From positions 29,266-93,265 of the forward strand of contig JAJFUQ010000146.1 in the NCBI GenBank assembly GCA_021372355.1: 64,000 nt of DNA. Direction: 5' to 3'. Every line of letters begins with the position of its first letter. Position 1 is the first letter of the stretch. This DNA comes from Nocardiaceae bacterium (GTDB lineage: Bacteria > Actinomycetota > Actinomycetes > Mycobacteriales > Mycobacteriaceae). The notes beneath the pieces were generated by a model. The model was not told where the DNA came from. It ran no database searches and worked only from the letters and a program-made list of their open reading frames with translations. Positions 17,194-25,946 of the stretch are shown here, one piece after another. Both the position numbers and the translations under genes were made by a program.

Positions 17194-17373
17194 TCAGCAG
17201 TAGTAGGCGGTGTCGGTGTAACCGTCGCAGTCGGTGTCCGTCTCGGCGTAGTCGAAGTAGCCGTCCACGTTCGTGTCGACCGCGATGGTGTCGAGATAGC
17301 CGTCGCCGTTGGTGTCGAGCTCTGCGGTCTCGTAGTAGCCGTCTGCGTTCGTGTCGTACCAGTAGCCGTTCAT
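17194..17373 (-). CDS. 59-aa miniprotein of four 13-residue DTNxDGYxD repeats
   Basis: A complete small ORF of 59 codons. After MNGYWY come four consecutive 13-residue units starting at residues 7, 20, 33 and 46: DTNADGYYETAEL, DTNGDGYLDTIAV, DTNVDGYFDYAET, DTDCDGYTDTAYY, ending in Cys. Each has the DxNxDGYxD spacing of EF-hand, dockerin and thrombospondin-type-3 calcium loops. There is no signal peptide or membrane segment; Cys49 and Cys59 could form a disulfide. ATG 17373 follows GAGAGGGAAACC, a good ribosome-binding site. It lies between suhB (convergent) and cei (same strand, upstream). Calcium binding is inference. Confidence 0.8.
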   Translation of the reverse strand: MNGYWYDTNADGYYETAELDTNGDGYLDTIAVDTNVDGYFDYAETDTDCDGYTDTAYYC

Positions 17374-17485
17374 GGTTTCCCTCTCTGCGTTCCGTTCGCT
17401 CTTCGGCGATTCAGAACGTCAGATGTGGGAAGTGCGGCAAAGGTTCCCGCGGATTCCAAAATTCTTTTTGGAGGTTGCGACCTCG

Positions 17486-18169
17486 TCAGCAGTCGGAGCT
17501 TCGCGCAGCCTTCAGGAGAGCGGAGTCGAGCGGCGGTGCGGCCTGGCCCGGCGTGGCTTCCTTGAGAGTGCGCAGTACCTCGTCCGCGTCGGAGTTCGGC
17601 GACAGGTCGTTTCCGATGTAGGAGCCGAGCGCGACGTCGACGACGTCATCGCTGCGGCTGTCCGAGATGAGCTCGGCGCAGGGGATCAGGAGTTGGAGCG
17701 CCGATGCGGTCGCCTTGCCCTTGGTGCCGTAGCGAATCTGCCCGGTGCACTCCAAGTCCTGCTTGGTGTAGACCGGGTCGTTGCCGACGCCGTCGGCAGC
17801 GATGTTGAAGCCGTAGTCCGAGAGCTGTGACGCGATGTGCGTGGCTTGGCCGCGCACACCGTTGCCGTTGAACACGCGGACCTTGGTGCTCACGAGGGCG
17901 GCCGGCTGGACGTCCTCGAGCGCGTCCTGACCGACGCGTTGACCGAGTTTCTCGGGTGCCGGATCACCCGGTTGAGCGTTGGCAGCCCCCGGACTGTTGC
18001 ACGTTGCCGGAGCCCGGTTCGTGTCCTGTTTCGTGAGTGCGGAGATCCACACACCGACGCAGAGTAATGAAAGACACACCACGAGAATCCCCCACGGACG
18101 GACCCGTCGACGTTTGTACGGTCGACCGGTTCGATCGTTGGCGGAACCATCGGTGATCAGCGAAACCAC
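17486..18169 (-). CDS. cei: Envelope integrity protein Cei (LytR_C domain)
   Basis: 227-aa protein with one N-terminal membrane helix (WGILVVCLSLLCVGVWISAL, about residues 26-45) preceded by a basic RRVRP stretch, so the bulk faces outside. The extracytoplasmic part contains a LytR_C-like domain starting KVRVFNGNGVRGQATHIASQL, with four or so Cys that may pair. The position between suhB and DUF4193 equals M. tuberculosis Rv2700, named Cei because its loss weakens the envelope and raises drug sensitivity. GTG 18169 is the likely start. Confidence 0.85.
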   Translation of the reverse strand: MVSLITDGSANDRTGRPYKRRRVRPWGILVVCLSLLCVGVWISALTKQDTNRAPATCNSPGAANAQPGDPAPEKLGQRVGQDALEDVQPAALVSTKVRVFNGNGVRGQATHIASQLSDYGFNIAADGVGNDPVYTKQDLECTGQIRYGTKGKATASALQLLIPCAELISDSRSDDVVDVALGSYIGNDLSPNSDADEVLRTLKEATPGQAAPPLDSALLKAARSSDC

Positions 18170-18570
18170 GTCGTCACTCTAGAGCGTTGGAGCTGCGATT
18201 CCGCACAAGGCGCGCGCCCGATCACGGGTCCGATTGGCCCATGTGGAGGCCATGTGTCCACATTCTAGGAAACTCACCGAGATTGATTCCCGCTTGTGCG
18301 TCCGAATCAGTTATTGTCTGCGCCGCCTGCTTCCAACGTTTCCAATGTGTTGTCGGCTGTAACACCAGCCGCTGGCGCAACGAGATTGTGGCGTTGCGAC
18401 GGGTTCACGGGAACAAACCGGCATGCCGGTGCGTTCAGTGAGCGCGACCATGGGTCCCTCCGGGTACCCGAGCGTTGGGCAAGACATAGGGGGATGGCGG
18501 CGCCGCTCCCGGCCGGGAGACAACGGCCCAGCCCGCCGCCATGATTTGGATGAGTGTGAGGGGAACCAAG
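18170..18570. other. Long divergent intergenic region (cei / DUF4193)
   Basis: 401 bp with no convincing gene. It should hold the promoters of cei (minus) and the DUF4193 gene (plus). A 12-bp palindrome CCGGCATGCCGG lies at about 18418-18429 and an unusually long leader may precede DUF4193. I see no riboswitch I can name. Confidence 0.4.
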
Positions 18571-18873
18571 ATGGCTACCGACTACGACGCACCGCGACGG
18601 GGAGACGCCGACGAACTCGCGGAGGACTCGCTCGAGGAGCTGAAGGCGCGCCGCAGTGAGGCGCAGTCTTCTTCGGTCGATATTGATGAGGTGGATACCG
18701 CGGAGTCGTTTGAGCTCCCGGGTGCGGATCTCTCGGGGGAAGAGCTCTCCGTGCGCGTCATCCCCAAGCAGGCCGACGAATTCACCTGCTCCAGCTGCTT
18801 CTTGGTGCATCACCGCAGCCGTCTCGCCAGCAGCGAGAATGGCGAGTTGATCTGCACCGACTGCGCAGCCTGA
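18571..18873 (+). CDS. DUF4193 zinc-ribbon-like protein
   Basis: 100-aa acidic protein. The first ~65 residues are highly charged (DADELAEDSLEELKARRSEA) and the C-terminus carries two CxxC pairs (FTCSSCFLVHHRSRL and LICTDCAA), a probable zinc ribbon. This is DUF4193, the Rv2699c counterpart, conserved across actinobacteria. Resemblance to the C-terminal pattern of RNA-polymerase-associated zinc proteins suggests a transcription or translation role, but none is demonstrated to my knowledge. ATG 18571 follows GAGGGGAACCAAG. A strong terminator follows immediately. Confidence 0.88.
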   Translation: MATDYDAPRRGDADELAEDSLEELKARRSEAQSSSVDIDEVDTAESFELPGADLSGEELSVRVIPKQADEFTCSSCFLVHHRSRLASSENGELICTDCAA

Positions 18874-18883
18874 TCGAACGACC

Positions 18884-18919
18884 AAACGGGCCGGGGATGA
18901 TGTCATCCCCGGCCCGTTT
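18884..18919 (+). terminator. Perfect 17-bp hairpin after DUF4193
   Basis: 18884-18900 pairs fully with 18903-18919 (GGGCCGGGGATGA core) around a TG loop, ending in CCCGTTTGCG, ten bases after the stop. Confidence 0.85.
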
Positions 18920-19008
18920 GCGTGTCCGGACGGCCCCGCGCGGGCTTTCGTCCGAATGATCACGAATCAAGAAGCGAATCCCGGCGATCCGCCACTAGCG
19001 TGATTCGC

Positions 19009-21360
19009 ATGGACAGCACCATTCACGGCTCTATCCGCGTCACCGGCGCCCGCGAGAACAACCTCAAGGACGTCAGCGTCGAGATTCCCAAGCGGCAACT
19101 CACGGTGTTCACCGGTGTCTCGGGCTCGGGCAAGAGCTCGCTCGTCTTCGACACCATCGCCGCCGAATCGCAGCGGCTCATCAACGAGACCTATAGCTCC
19201 TTCGTGCAAGGGTTCATGCCGACCCTGGCTCGTCCCGACGTCGATGTCCTCGAGGGACTCACGACCGCGATCATCGTGGATCAGGAACGGATGGGCGCGA
19301 ACATCCGGTCGACGGTCGGAACCGCGACCGACGCGAACGCCATGCTGCGAATACTGTTCAGCCGCCTCGGTGAACCGCATATCGGCGGGCCCAACGCGTT
19401 CGCCTTCAACGTGCCCTCCGTCCGCGCGAGCGGCGCGATCACCGTCGACCGCGGCGAGGGCAAAACGAAGACCGAGAGGGCGACCTTCAACCGTCTCGGC
19501 GGCATGTGCTCGCGCTGTGAGGGCACGGGATCGGTGTCTGATTTCGACCTCGGTGCCCTGTACGACGCGTCCAAGTCCCTCAACGAGGGCGCGTTGACGA
19601 TCCCGGGCTACAGCATGGAGGGCTGGTACGGCCGGATATTCCGCGGTTGCGGATTCTTCGACCCGGACAAGCCGATCAGCAAGTTCAACAAGCGTGAGCT
19701 GCACGACCTGCTGTATAAGGAAGCCACGAAAATCAAGGTCGACGGCATCAACCTCACCTACCTGGGGCTGATTCCGCAGATCCAGAAGTCCTTCCTGTCG
19801 AAGGACGTCGATGCGATGCAGCCACACATCCGGGCGTTCGTCGAGCGCGCGGTCGTCTTCCAGACGTGCCCGGAGTGCCACGGCACGCGGCTCGCCGCGC
19901 CGGCGCGTTCCTCGAAGATCAAGGGCGTCAACATCGCTGACGTCTGCTCGATGCAGATCAGCGACTTGGCGGCGTGGGTTCGGGAGATCGACGAGCCGTC
20001 TGTCGCGCCGCTGCTGAAGGTGCTGGGCGAGACCCTCGACTCGTTCGTCGAGATCGGACTGGGCTACCTGTCGCTCGACCGACCCTCGGGCACGCTGTCC
20101 GGCGGCGAAGCGCAGCGCACCAAGATGATCCGCCACCTCGGTTCGGCGCTGACCGACGTCACCTACGTATTCGACGAGCCCACGATCGGGTTGCACCCGC
20201 ACGACATTCAGCGCATGAACGAACTGCTTCTGCAGTTGCGCGACAAGGGCAACACCGTCCTCGTGGTCGAGCACAAGCCGGAAGCGATCGCGATCGCCGA
20301 TCACGTCGTCGACCTCGGGCCAGGCGCCGGTATCGGCGGCGGCCAGGTCGTCTTCGAGGGCACTGTCGACGGGTTGCGATCGAGCGGGACATTGACGGGC
20401 AAGCACCTCGACGATCGCGCACACCTCAAGCCCGATGTGCGGTCGGCGACCGGAAAGCTCGAAATCCGTGGTGCCGATGCGCACAACCTCCAGAACGTGG
20501 ACGTCGATATCCCACTCGGCGTGCTGGTCGTCCTGACGGGAGTCGCCGGATCGGGCAAGAGTTCGCTCATCCAGGGTTCGGTCGCGAGCCGTGACGGCGT
20601 CGTCACTGTCGACCAGGGCGCGATCAAGGGGTCACGCCGGAGCAACCCGGCGACGTACACCGGCTTACTCGAGCCGATCCGCAAGGCGTTCGCGAAGGTC
20701 AACGGAGTGAAGCCGGCGTTGTTCAGTGCCAACTCCGAGGGTGCGTGCCCGGCGTGCAACGGCGCCGGGGTCATCTATACCGATCTCGGCATCATGGCCA
20801 GCGTCACCACCGTGTGCGATGAATGTGAAGGCAAGCGTTTCGATGCCTCGGTACTCGACTACAAGTTCGCCGGTCGCGATATCGCCGAAGTGCTCGACAT
20901 GCCGGTCTCGGAGGCCTTCGAATTCTTCTCGAACGGAGAATCGAAGATTCCGGCGGCGTCCGCCATCCTGGGTCGGCTTTCCGACGTCGGGCTGGGATAC
21001 CTCACCATCGGGCAGCCGCTGACCACGCTCTCCGGCGGTGAGCGACAGCGGCTCAAGCTCGCGACGCACCTCGCCGAGAAGGGCGGGATCTACGTTCTCG
21101 ACGAGCCGACGACCGGTCTGCACCTCGCCGACGTGCAGCAGCTTCTCGGTCTTCTCGACAGACTGGTCGAGTCCGGAAAGTCCGTCATCGTCATCGAGCA
21201 CCACCAGGCCGTCATGGCGCATGCGGACTGGATCATCGACCTCGGTCCCGGAGCCGGTCACGACGGCGGTCGGATCGTGTTCGAGGGCACGCCCGCCGAC
21301 CTCGTCGCCGGGAAATCGACGCTGACGGGTCAGCATCTGGCCGAGTACGTGGGGGCGTAG
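19009..21360 (+). CDS. UvrA-like ABC ATPase (short, DrrC-type)
   Basis: 783-aa UvrA paralogue with two ABC ATPase halves. Walker A motifs are [10 protein letters not shown] (about 38) and [10 protein letters not shown] (about 512); signatures are LSGGEAQR and LSGGERQR; Walker B parts are [12 protein letters not shown] and [12 protein letters not shown]. Four CxxC knuckles are present (CSRC, CPEC, CPAC, CDEC), fitting the two UvrA zinc modules. It is about 170 residues shorter than housekeeping UvrA and seems to lack the UvrB-binding domain, as in class III or drug-resistance UvrA-like proteins such as DrrC. A role in removing DNA-bound drugs is inferred. It is not part of the homologous M. 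tuberculosis gene order. ATG 19009 chosen; GTG 19000 is possible. Confidence 0.85.
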   Translation: MDSTIHGSIRVTGARENNLKDVSVEIPKRQLTVFTGVSGSGKSSLVFDTIAAESQRLINETYSSFVQGFMPTLARPDVDVLEGLTTAIIVDQERMGANIRSTVGTATDANAMLRILFSRLGEPHIGGPNAFAFNVPSVRASGAITVDRGEGKTKTERATFNRLGGMCSRCEGTGSVSDFDLGALYDASKSLNEGALTIPGYSMEGWYGRIFRGCGFFDPDKPISKFNKRELHDLLYKEATKIKVDGINLTYLGLIPQIQKSFLSKDVDAMQPHIRAFVERAVVFQTCPECHGTRLAAPARSSKIKGVNIADVCSMQISDLAAWVREIDEPSVAPLLKVLGETLDSFVEIGLGYLSLDRPSGTLSGGEAQRTKMIRHLGSALTDVTYVFDEPTIGLHPHDIQRMNELLLQLRDKGNTVLVVEHKPEAIAIADHVVDLGPGAGIGGGQVVFEGTVDGLRSSGTLTGKHLDDRAHLKPDVRSATGKLEIRGADAHNLQNVDVDIPLGVLVVLTGVAGSGKSSLIQGSVASRDGVVTVDQGAIKGSRRSNPATYTGLLEPIRKAFAKVNGVKPALFSANSEGACPACNGAGVIYTDLGIMASVTTVCDECEGKRFDASVLDYKFAGRDIAEVLDMPVSEAFEFFSNGESKIPAASAILGRLSDVGLGYLTIGQPLTTLSGGERQRLKLATHLAEKGGIYVLDEPTTGLHLADVQQLLGLLDRLVESGKSVIVIEHHQAVMAHADWIIDLGPGAGHDGGRIVFEGTPADLVAGKSTLTGQHLAEYVGA

Positions 21361-21366
21361 GTCCTC

Positions 21367-21413
21367 GATCGTGGACGCAATGCTTCGCCAGGCGAAGCGT
21401 TCCGTCCACGATC
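21367..21413. terminator. 47-bp near-perfect palindrome between convergent genes
   Basis: Arms 21367-21389 and 21391-21413 (23 nt each) pair with only two mismatches around a single A. It fills the gap between the UvrA-like stop and the DUF3093 stop, so it probably terminates both transcripts. Confidence 0.75.
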
Positions 21414-21419
21414 ACCGGG

Positions 21420-21887
21420 TCAAGACTTGTTGCTCGTCACGCCCAGCGCGGCGACGACAGCTTCCGGTTTCTTGGCGCTGAACAGCCAGTAGGGCGTCGG
21501 GTCGTCCGGGTCGTCGAGGACGACGAGGACCATGTGCTTGACCCACGGGCGGTGGACGAGGAATGCGGCGGGGTCGAACTGTCTGCCCATCGCAGCGCTC
21601 TTGGCGGACTGCGGCACGACAGCAGCCTTGCTGATGAAGTGCACCGGAAGGTGCGCACGACCGACGACGAGTTCGGGCTCATCACCACCGGTGACCTCGA
21701 CGCGCGAGCGGCTCATCGCGACCAGAAGAATCACGGGGATCGGCAGCAGCAGTCCGAACGAAATCCAGGGCGGCACGTCGACACCCATGACGAACTCCGC
21801 AGCCAGAACCGCCGCCACGCCGAGGCCGATGAGATACCACCACCACGGCACGGGCTGGGTTTCCCGGTATCGCGCAACATCGCTCAC
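21420..21887 (-). CDS. DUF3093 membrane protein
   Basis: 155-aa protein with two adjacent N-terminal helices (WWWYLIGLGVAAVLAAEFVM and ISFGLLLPIPVILLVAM) followed by a ~95-residue cytoplasmic-type beta-rich domain (RVEVTGGDEPELVVGRAHLP ... MVLVVLDDPDDPTPYWLFS). This matches DUF3093, counterpart of Rv2698; function unknown. GTG 21887 gives the conserved VSDVARYRETQPVPWWW start; the frame continues upstream to 21989 into the repeat element and is unlikely coding there. Divergent from dut. Confidence 0.82.
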   Translation of the reverse strand: MSDVARYRETQPVPWWWYLIGLGVAAVLAAEFVMGVDVPPWISFGLLLPIPVILLVAMSRSRVEVTGGDEPELVVGRAHLPVHFISKAAVVPQSAKSAAMGRQFDPAAFLVHRPWVKHMVLVVLDDPDDPTPYWLFSAKKPEAVVAALGVTSNKS

Positions 21888-21915
21888 GCGCTCAAGACTA
21901 ATCACGTCGTACCTA

Positions 21916-22075
21916 GGGCATGTCTCCCGACTCCTTGTCCTACTGCGCGGCGCCCAGGCACGCAGCCTGCTGCGTTGTCCTCGTCGCATGTAGCTCCGCT
22001 ATGTGCTCCTCGTCCGCCTTGCATCCCGCGCACCCGAACACCGCTCGCTACGGCCAGGAGTCAGGAGACACGCCC
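21916..22075. repeat. 160-bp MITE-like element with terminal inverted repeats
   Basis: The left end GGGCATGTCTCCCGACTCCTT (21916) matches the inverted right end GGGCGTGTCTCCTGACTCCTG (ending 22075) at 18 of 21 positions if read on opposite strands. The interior has no gene. The element sits in the divergent DUF3093/dut promoter region. I could not define a clear target duplication (flanks CCTA and TTAC). Confidence 0.6.
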
Positions 22076-22117
22076 TTACGCTGCTGCGGCCTCGGGGTGC
22101 GCGTAGGCTCTGCCACC

Positions 22118-22597
22118 GTGAGCGGACTGAACGCGGTGCCGATCGTGCGGCTTGATCCTGACCTTCCGGTCCCGACGCGAGCGCACCCCGGTGACGCTGG
22201 CGTGGACCTGCAATCGACCGTCGACGTGACGATTCCGCCAGGAGAGCGGGTGCTCGTCGGGACGGGAATCTCGATGGCCCTGCCGTTCGGGACGGTCGGA
22301 CTGATCCATCCGCGCTCCGGTCTGGCCGCGCGTTCGGGTCTGTCGGTCGTGAACACGCCGGGAACTGTGGACGCGGGCTACCGGGGCGAGATCAAGGTGT
22401 GCCTCATCAACCACGATCTGCGCGAACCGATCCATATCAAGCGTGGCGACCGTATCGCTCAGCTGCTTGTCCAGCGGGTCGAGCTCGTCGACTTCGTCGA
22501 GGTCGATGAACTGACCGACTCCTCGCGCGGTGAGGGCGGCTATGGGTCGAGCGGCGGGCATGCGAGTCTCGTGAGCACGAACGGATCGGGGGAATAA
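22118..22597 (+). CDS. dut: Deoxyuridine 5'-triphosphate nucleotidohydrolase (dUTPase)
   Basis: 159-aa trimeric dUTPase converting dUTP to dUMP and pyrophosphate. All five motifs are present: HPGDAGVDL (1), [12 protein letters not shown] (2), [13 protein letters not shown] (3), [12 protein letters not shown] (4) and the C-terminal P-loop-like [10 protein letters not shown] (5), where Tyr stands at the usual aromatic position. The actinobacterial length and start [19 protein letters not shown] support GTG 22118; the open frame back to 21920 crosses the MITE-like repeat. DUF3710 starts directly after its stop, implying translational coupling. Confidence 0.95.
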   Translation: MSGLNAVPIVRLDPDLPVPTRAHPGDAGVDLQSTVDVTIPPGERVLVGTGISMALPFGTVGLIHPRSGLAARSGLSVVNTPGTVDAGYRGEIKVCLINHDLREPIHIKRGDRIAQLLVQRVELVDFVEVDELTDSSRGEGGYGSSGGHASLVSTNGSGE

Positions 22598-23299
22598 GTG
22601 TTCGGCTTGGGTCGTAAGAAGGCCGCCCCGCAACCGGTCGTCGAGGAAACCACCGACACCGTCGAGGAAGCGCCGATCGAGGCGCCGGAGCCCCAGGGTT
22701 TCCAACCGGAACTGACCGGTGGACCGTTCAGCGCCGATGAAGTCGACAAGGACGTCCTCGAGGGCGATCAGCGTCTCGACCTCGGCTCGGTGAATGTGCC
22801 GATTCCGCCGGGCGGTCAGCTCCAGGTCGAGATGGCACCCGACGGCTCGCCGCAGGCTGTGCATCTGATGCTGCCGTATGGCCGCGTCACCGTCGCCGCC
22901 TACGCGGCCCCGAAGAGCCCGGGTACCTGGGAATCGGTCATCGGTGATCTGTCGAACTCGATGGAAGCGCAGTCGGCGGCGTTGTCGCTCGAAGCTGGAC
23001 CGTGGGGCAACGAGCTGGTCGCGCTGACTCAGCAGGCGGAGCTCCGGTTCATCGGCGTCGATGGTTACCGCTGGATGATCCGCCTCGTGGCCGCCGGTCC
23101 CGCTGGCTCGTCTGCCGCGGACAGCGAACTGACCGCCGCGTCGCGCGCGATCCTGGCGTCGACTGTCGTACGCCGGGGGACCGACCCGCACCCGCCGAAG
23201 TCGCCGCTGCCGATCACACTGCCGGCGCCCATGGCCGAGCAGTTGGCGCAGGCGCACCAGATGCGGCTCCAGCAGCAGTCGGAGCAGCAGGAAGCCTGA
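22598..23299 (+). CDS. DUF3710 protein
   Basis: 233-aa soluble protein matching DUF3710 (Rv2696c counterpart). The N-terminus is basic (MFGLGRKKAAPQPVV) followed by a Glu/Pro-rich linker to about residue 45; the conserved domain contains RLDLGSVNVPIPPGGQLQVE, TPGTWESVIGDL-like and WMIRLVAAGPA segments and ends in a Gln-rich helix. Function is unknown. Its GTG start abuts the dut TAA with no spacing, so it is co-translated with dut. Confidence 0.88.
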   Translation: MFGLGRKKAAPQPVVEETTDTVEEAPIEAPEPQGFQPELTGGPFSADEVDKDVLEGDQRLDLGSVNVPIPPGGQLQVEMAPDGSPQAVHLMLPYGRVTVAAYAAPKSPGTWESVIGDLSNSMEAQSAALSLEAGPWGNELVALTQQAELRFIGVDGYRWMIRLVAAGPAGSSAADSELTAASRAILASTVVRRGTDPHPPKSPLPITLPAPMAEQLAQAHQMRLQQQSEQQEA

Positions 23300-24016
23300 T
23301 CAGAATCTGACGCCGAGGGATTCCAATGCGCGAATCCCGGCGTGACCGATCAGCCCGACGTCGAGGCCGATGTCGGACAGCGGCACCTTGGCGACCGCGC
23401 TTCGCGGGATGAGCGCAGCCCAGTCGTCGCACACGCGATCTGGATGGACGAGATCGTCGATCGCGCCCACAAGCGCCACCGGAACATCGAGGTGCGCAAG
23501 TTCCGCGCTCGTCGGGTGCGCGTAAGTCGAGACGGATTCCATCGCGACGGGAAGGTCGGGCCACTGTGCGCGCCACGCGGGCTCGACAAGGTCCGCAAGC
23601 CACGGCGGACTCGACGCGCGCATGGCGGCCACCACCGGCTCGAGTCCGTCGGTTCGCAACGCCTGTGCGGTGTACGCGGCGCTCAATGCGGCGGGCGCAT
23701 CGGCCGGACTGTCGGTCCATGGCGGCAACGCGGCTATGACGGCCGCCACACGAGTCGGATGCGTGAGCGCCCACTGCACCGACACCACCGCACCAATCGA
23801 AATCCCGGTCAGGACAAGACGTTCGGCGGTCTCTGCGGCCTTTTCGATGGCCTCGAAGTAGCCCTCGATCAAACGCGCGGGCTCGGGAGTGATAGCGATC
23901 ACATCAAGGCCCCTGGAAGCGAACGCCGGCGCGAATGCGGACCGGGTAAGGTGTTCGTCCATCCCGGTGCCGGGCAACGAAATAGCTTTCAATGCAACGG
24001 ATTTCGGAGACGTCAC
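23300..24016 (-). CDS. Alpha/beta-hydrolase-fold protein
   Basis: 238-aa protein. The nucleophile elbow is GISIGAVVSVQWAL (G-x-S-x-G), followed by a lid region and the acid-containing ALVGAIDDLVHP; the C-terminal LIGHAGIRALE provides a candidate catalytic His. It occupies the position of Rv2695 in M. tuberculosis. Substrate unknown. GTG 24016 lies 11 nt after AAGGAG; the frame extends to 24076 without a better site. Convergent with DUF3710 (adjacent stops) and divergent from the OB-fold gene. Confidence 0.78.
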   Translation of the reverse strand: MTSPKSVALKAISLPGTGMDEHLTRSAFAPAFASRGLDVIAITPEPARLIEGYFEAIEKAAETAERLVLTGISIGAVVSVQWALTHPTRVAAVIAALPPWTDSPADAPAALSAAYTAQALRTDGLEPVVAAMRASSPPWLADLVEPAWRAQWPDLPVAMESVSTYAHPTSAELAHLDVPVALVGAIDDLVHPDRVCDDWAALIPRSAVAKVPLSDIGLDVGLIGHAGIRALESLGVRF

Positions 24017-24168
24017 CGAAAAGTATCTCCTTTGTGTCACGAAGCGCCAACAACTTGATCGCGGCCGACATTGCAAACTTGACTTGCTCGCAAGGAGTGC
24101 TCGGCAGGTCTAGAGTTTGGGTAGAGGGCAAGACCAAAATCTGGGCTCACCGTCTCAAGGAGCGTGCA

Positions 24169-24543
24169 ATGGCTGCACACGCAGGATACCTGCGCCGGCT
24201 TGGCCGTCGGCTGACAGAAGATCTTGATCGGCTTGATGCGGAGGAGATGGCGGAGACTGCTGACGCCTCTGGCGCGTGTCGAGCTTCCGAATGTTGCCGT
24301 GGTGATGAAGTCACGATGCTGGGTCGTCTGCGGAGCGTCGAAATGGCGCCGCGATGCGCTGGCGCATCGCTGGAAGCCGAGTTCTTCGATGGCACCGACA
24401 CCGTGACACTGGTGTGGATGGGCCAGCGCCGCATCCCGGGTATCGAACCCGGCAAGCGCGTCATGGTCCGTGGCCGCGTCGGCGAGCGTGCCGGCGAGAA
24501 GGTCATCTACAACCCTTATTACGAGCTGCGAGAAGCGCTCTAG
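24169..24543 (+). CDS. OB-fold nucleic-acid-binding domain protein (Rv2694c-like)
   Basis: A 124-aa protein. N-terminal residues form a charged helix (YLRRLGRRLTEDLDRLDAEE); the rest is an OB-fold: VTMLGRLRSVEMAP, LEAEFFDGTDTVTLVWMGQR, GIEPGKRVMVRGRVGE, VIYNPYYELRE. This is the tRNA_anti-like/OB pattern of Rv2694c. Nucleic-acid binding is the family expectation; no partner is known. ATG 24169 follows AAGGAG at 6-nt spacing. DUF3159 follows 33 bp later, likely same operon. Confidence 0.85.
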   Translation: MAAHAGYLRRLGRRLTEDLDRLDAEEMAETADASGACRASECCRGDEVTMLGRLRSVEMAPRCAGASLEAEFFDGTDTVTLVWMGQRRIPGIEPGKRVMVRGRVGERAGEKVIYNPYYELREAL

Positions 24544-24576
24544 GGGCGCTCTCTGCCCACGCTGTACCCTCGTGTG

Positions 24577-25224
24577 GTGACTGACCAAGGCGAACCCACG
24601 CTGATGGAACAGATGGGCGGCGTCAGCGGCCTCGTCTACTCCTCGCTGCCGGTGGCGGTGTTCATTCCCGTCAACCTGCTGTCGACGTTGAACGTCGCGC
24701 TGATCTCGGCGCTCGGTGTGGCCGCCGCGATCATGCTGTGGCGCCTTGTGCGCCGCGAGAACCTCACTCCCGCGATCTCCGGGTTCATCGGGGTCGGAAT
24801 CTCGGCACTGATCGCGCACCTCCTGGGTGAGGCCAGGGGCTTCTACCTGTACGGGATCGTGCTGAACCTGTTCTGGGGCGTCGCGTTCACCGTCTCGATC
24901 CTCGTGCGCCGCCCGCTGGCGGGTGTCATGTGGACGTTCGTCAAGGGGATGAGCCAGGACTGGCGTCACGATCGTCGAGCGCTCCGTGCCTACGACATCG
25001 CCACCGCGGTATGGGCGGTCTCTTTCCTTGCGCGCGGCGGCGTGCAGTCGTGGCTTTATGTCACAAACCAGGCGACCCTGCTCGGCATCGTGAAGATGAC
25101 GGGGTGGGTCATCACCGCGCTCGCGACCCTCGTGACGATCTGGGCCGTTCGCCGGGCCGGCCACACCGAGCCCAAGCCGCAGGACGAAGACCAGACGACA
25201 GAGAGTCAACCGTCCGTCGGCTGA
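24577..25224 (+). CDS. DUF3159 membrane protein
   Basis: 215-aa protein with about six membrane helices: AVFIPVNLLSTLNVALISAL, GFIGVGISALIAHLLG, YLYGIVLNLFWGVAFTVSIL, the Trp-containing AVWAVSFLARGGVQSWLY and GWVITALATLVTIWAV. This matches DUF3159 (Rv2693c counterpart). The pattern loosely resembles intracellular-septation (YciB) proteins, but the role is unknown. Two GTG codons in tandem (24574, 24577) could start it. Its stop is 3 bp from the convergent ceoC stop. Confidence 0.85.
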   Translation: MTDQGEPTLMEQMGGVSGLVYSSLPVAVFIPVNLLSTLNVALISALGVAAAIMLWRLVRRENLTPAISGFIGVGISALIAHLLGEARGFYLYGIVLNLFWGVAFTVSILVRRPLAGVMWTFVKGMSQDWRHDRRALRAYDIATAVWAVSFLARGGVQSWLYVTNQATLLGIVKMTGWVITALATLVTIWAVRRAGHTEPKPQDEDQTTESQPSVG

Positions 25225-25227
25225 GCC

Positions 25228-25908
25228 TTATCCGTCCGACTTCGATTCGTGTGCGAGTCCCACCGCGGACCGCAGTTCGTCCTCGACCTCGCCGGACGCC
25301 ACGAACAACAATTCGTCGCCGCCTTCGAGCGGATCGTCGCTCTGCGGCACGATGACGCGTCCGCCACGCAGAATGGTCACCAGCGCGGCATCACGTGGCA
25401 GTTGGAGCTTCCGGACCGGCTTTCCGGCCAGGGGAGTGTTGGGCGGCAGGGTGAACTCGACGAGGTTCGCCTGGCCCTGACGAAGCGTCATGAGCCGGAC
25501 GAGATCGCCGACCGACACAGCTTCTTCAACGAGTGAGGCGATGATCCGTGGCGTCGACACCGCGACGTCCACACCCCACTGCGCATCGAAGAGCCACTCG
25601 TTGCGGGGATCGTTGACTCGGGCCACGACCCGGCGGACGCCGAACTCGGTCTTGGCGAGCAGGCTCACCACCACATTGACCTTGTCGTCACCCGTCGCGG
25701 CGATGACGGTGTCGAACGTTTCAAGATGCGCGCCCTCGAGAAGTGCTAACTCGCACGCGTCTGCGAGCACCCAGTTGGCCTCGGGGATCGCGGCGCGGTC
25801 AACGTGCTCGACCAGGCGCTCGATGAGCGTGACTTCGTGGTTGTTCCGGAGGAGCTCGCGGGCGATTGAACGTCCGACCGCACCGGCGCCTGCAATTGCG
25901 ACTCGCAT
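25228..25908 (-). CDS. ceoC: TrkA-type potassium uptake regulator CeoC
   Basis: 226-aa RCK protein: Rossmann NAD(H)-binding domain starting MRVAIAGAGAVGRSIARELL (GxGxxG) with acidic LIERLVEHVD after strand 2, and a TrkA_C domain from about residue 140 (QANLVEFTLPPNTPLAGKPV ... DELLFVASGEV). Such proteins gate Trk/Ktr K+ channels. Its neighbour ceoB is the second RCK subunit, the same pair as M. tuberculosis Rv2691/Rv2692. No Trk channel gene is in the window. ceoB lies 38 bp upstream on the same strand. Confidence 0.92.
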   Translation of the reverse strand: MRVAIAGAGAVGRSIARELLRNNHEVTLIERLVEHVDRAAIPEANWVLADACELALLEGAHLETFDTVIAATGDDKVNVVVSLLAKTEFGVRRVVARVNDPRNEWLFDAQWGVDVAVSTPRIIASLVEEAVSVGDLVRLMTLRQGQANLVEFTLPPNTPLAGKPVRKLQLPRDAALVTILRGGRVIVPQSDDPLEGGDELLFVASGEVEDELRSAVGLAHESKSDG

Positions 25909-25946
25909 TGTCGTGGTGCCTTTCCTTGGCGTGTTGGAAGGACGGC

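Noticed and set aside
18967..20484. 505-aa minus-strand ORF opposite the UvrA-like gene
   Set aside because: Arg/Asp/Val-rich shadow; all UvrA motifs are on the plus strand.
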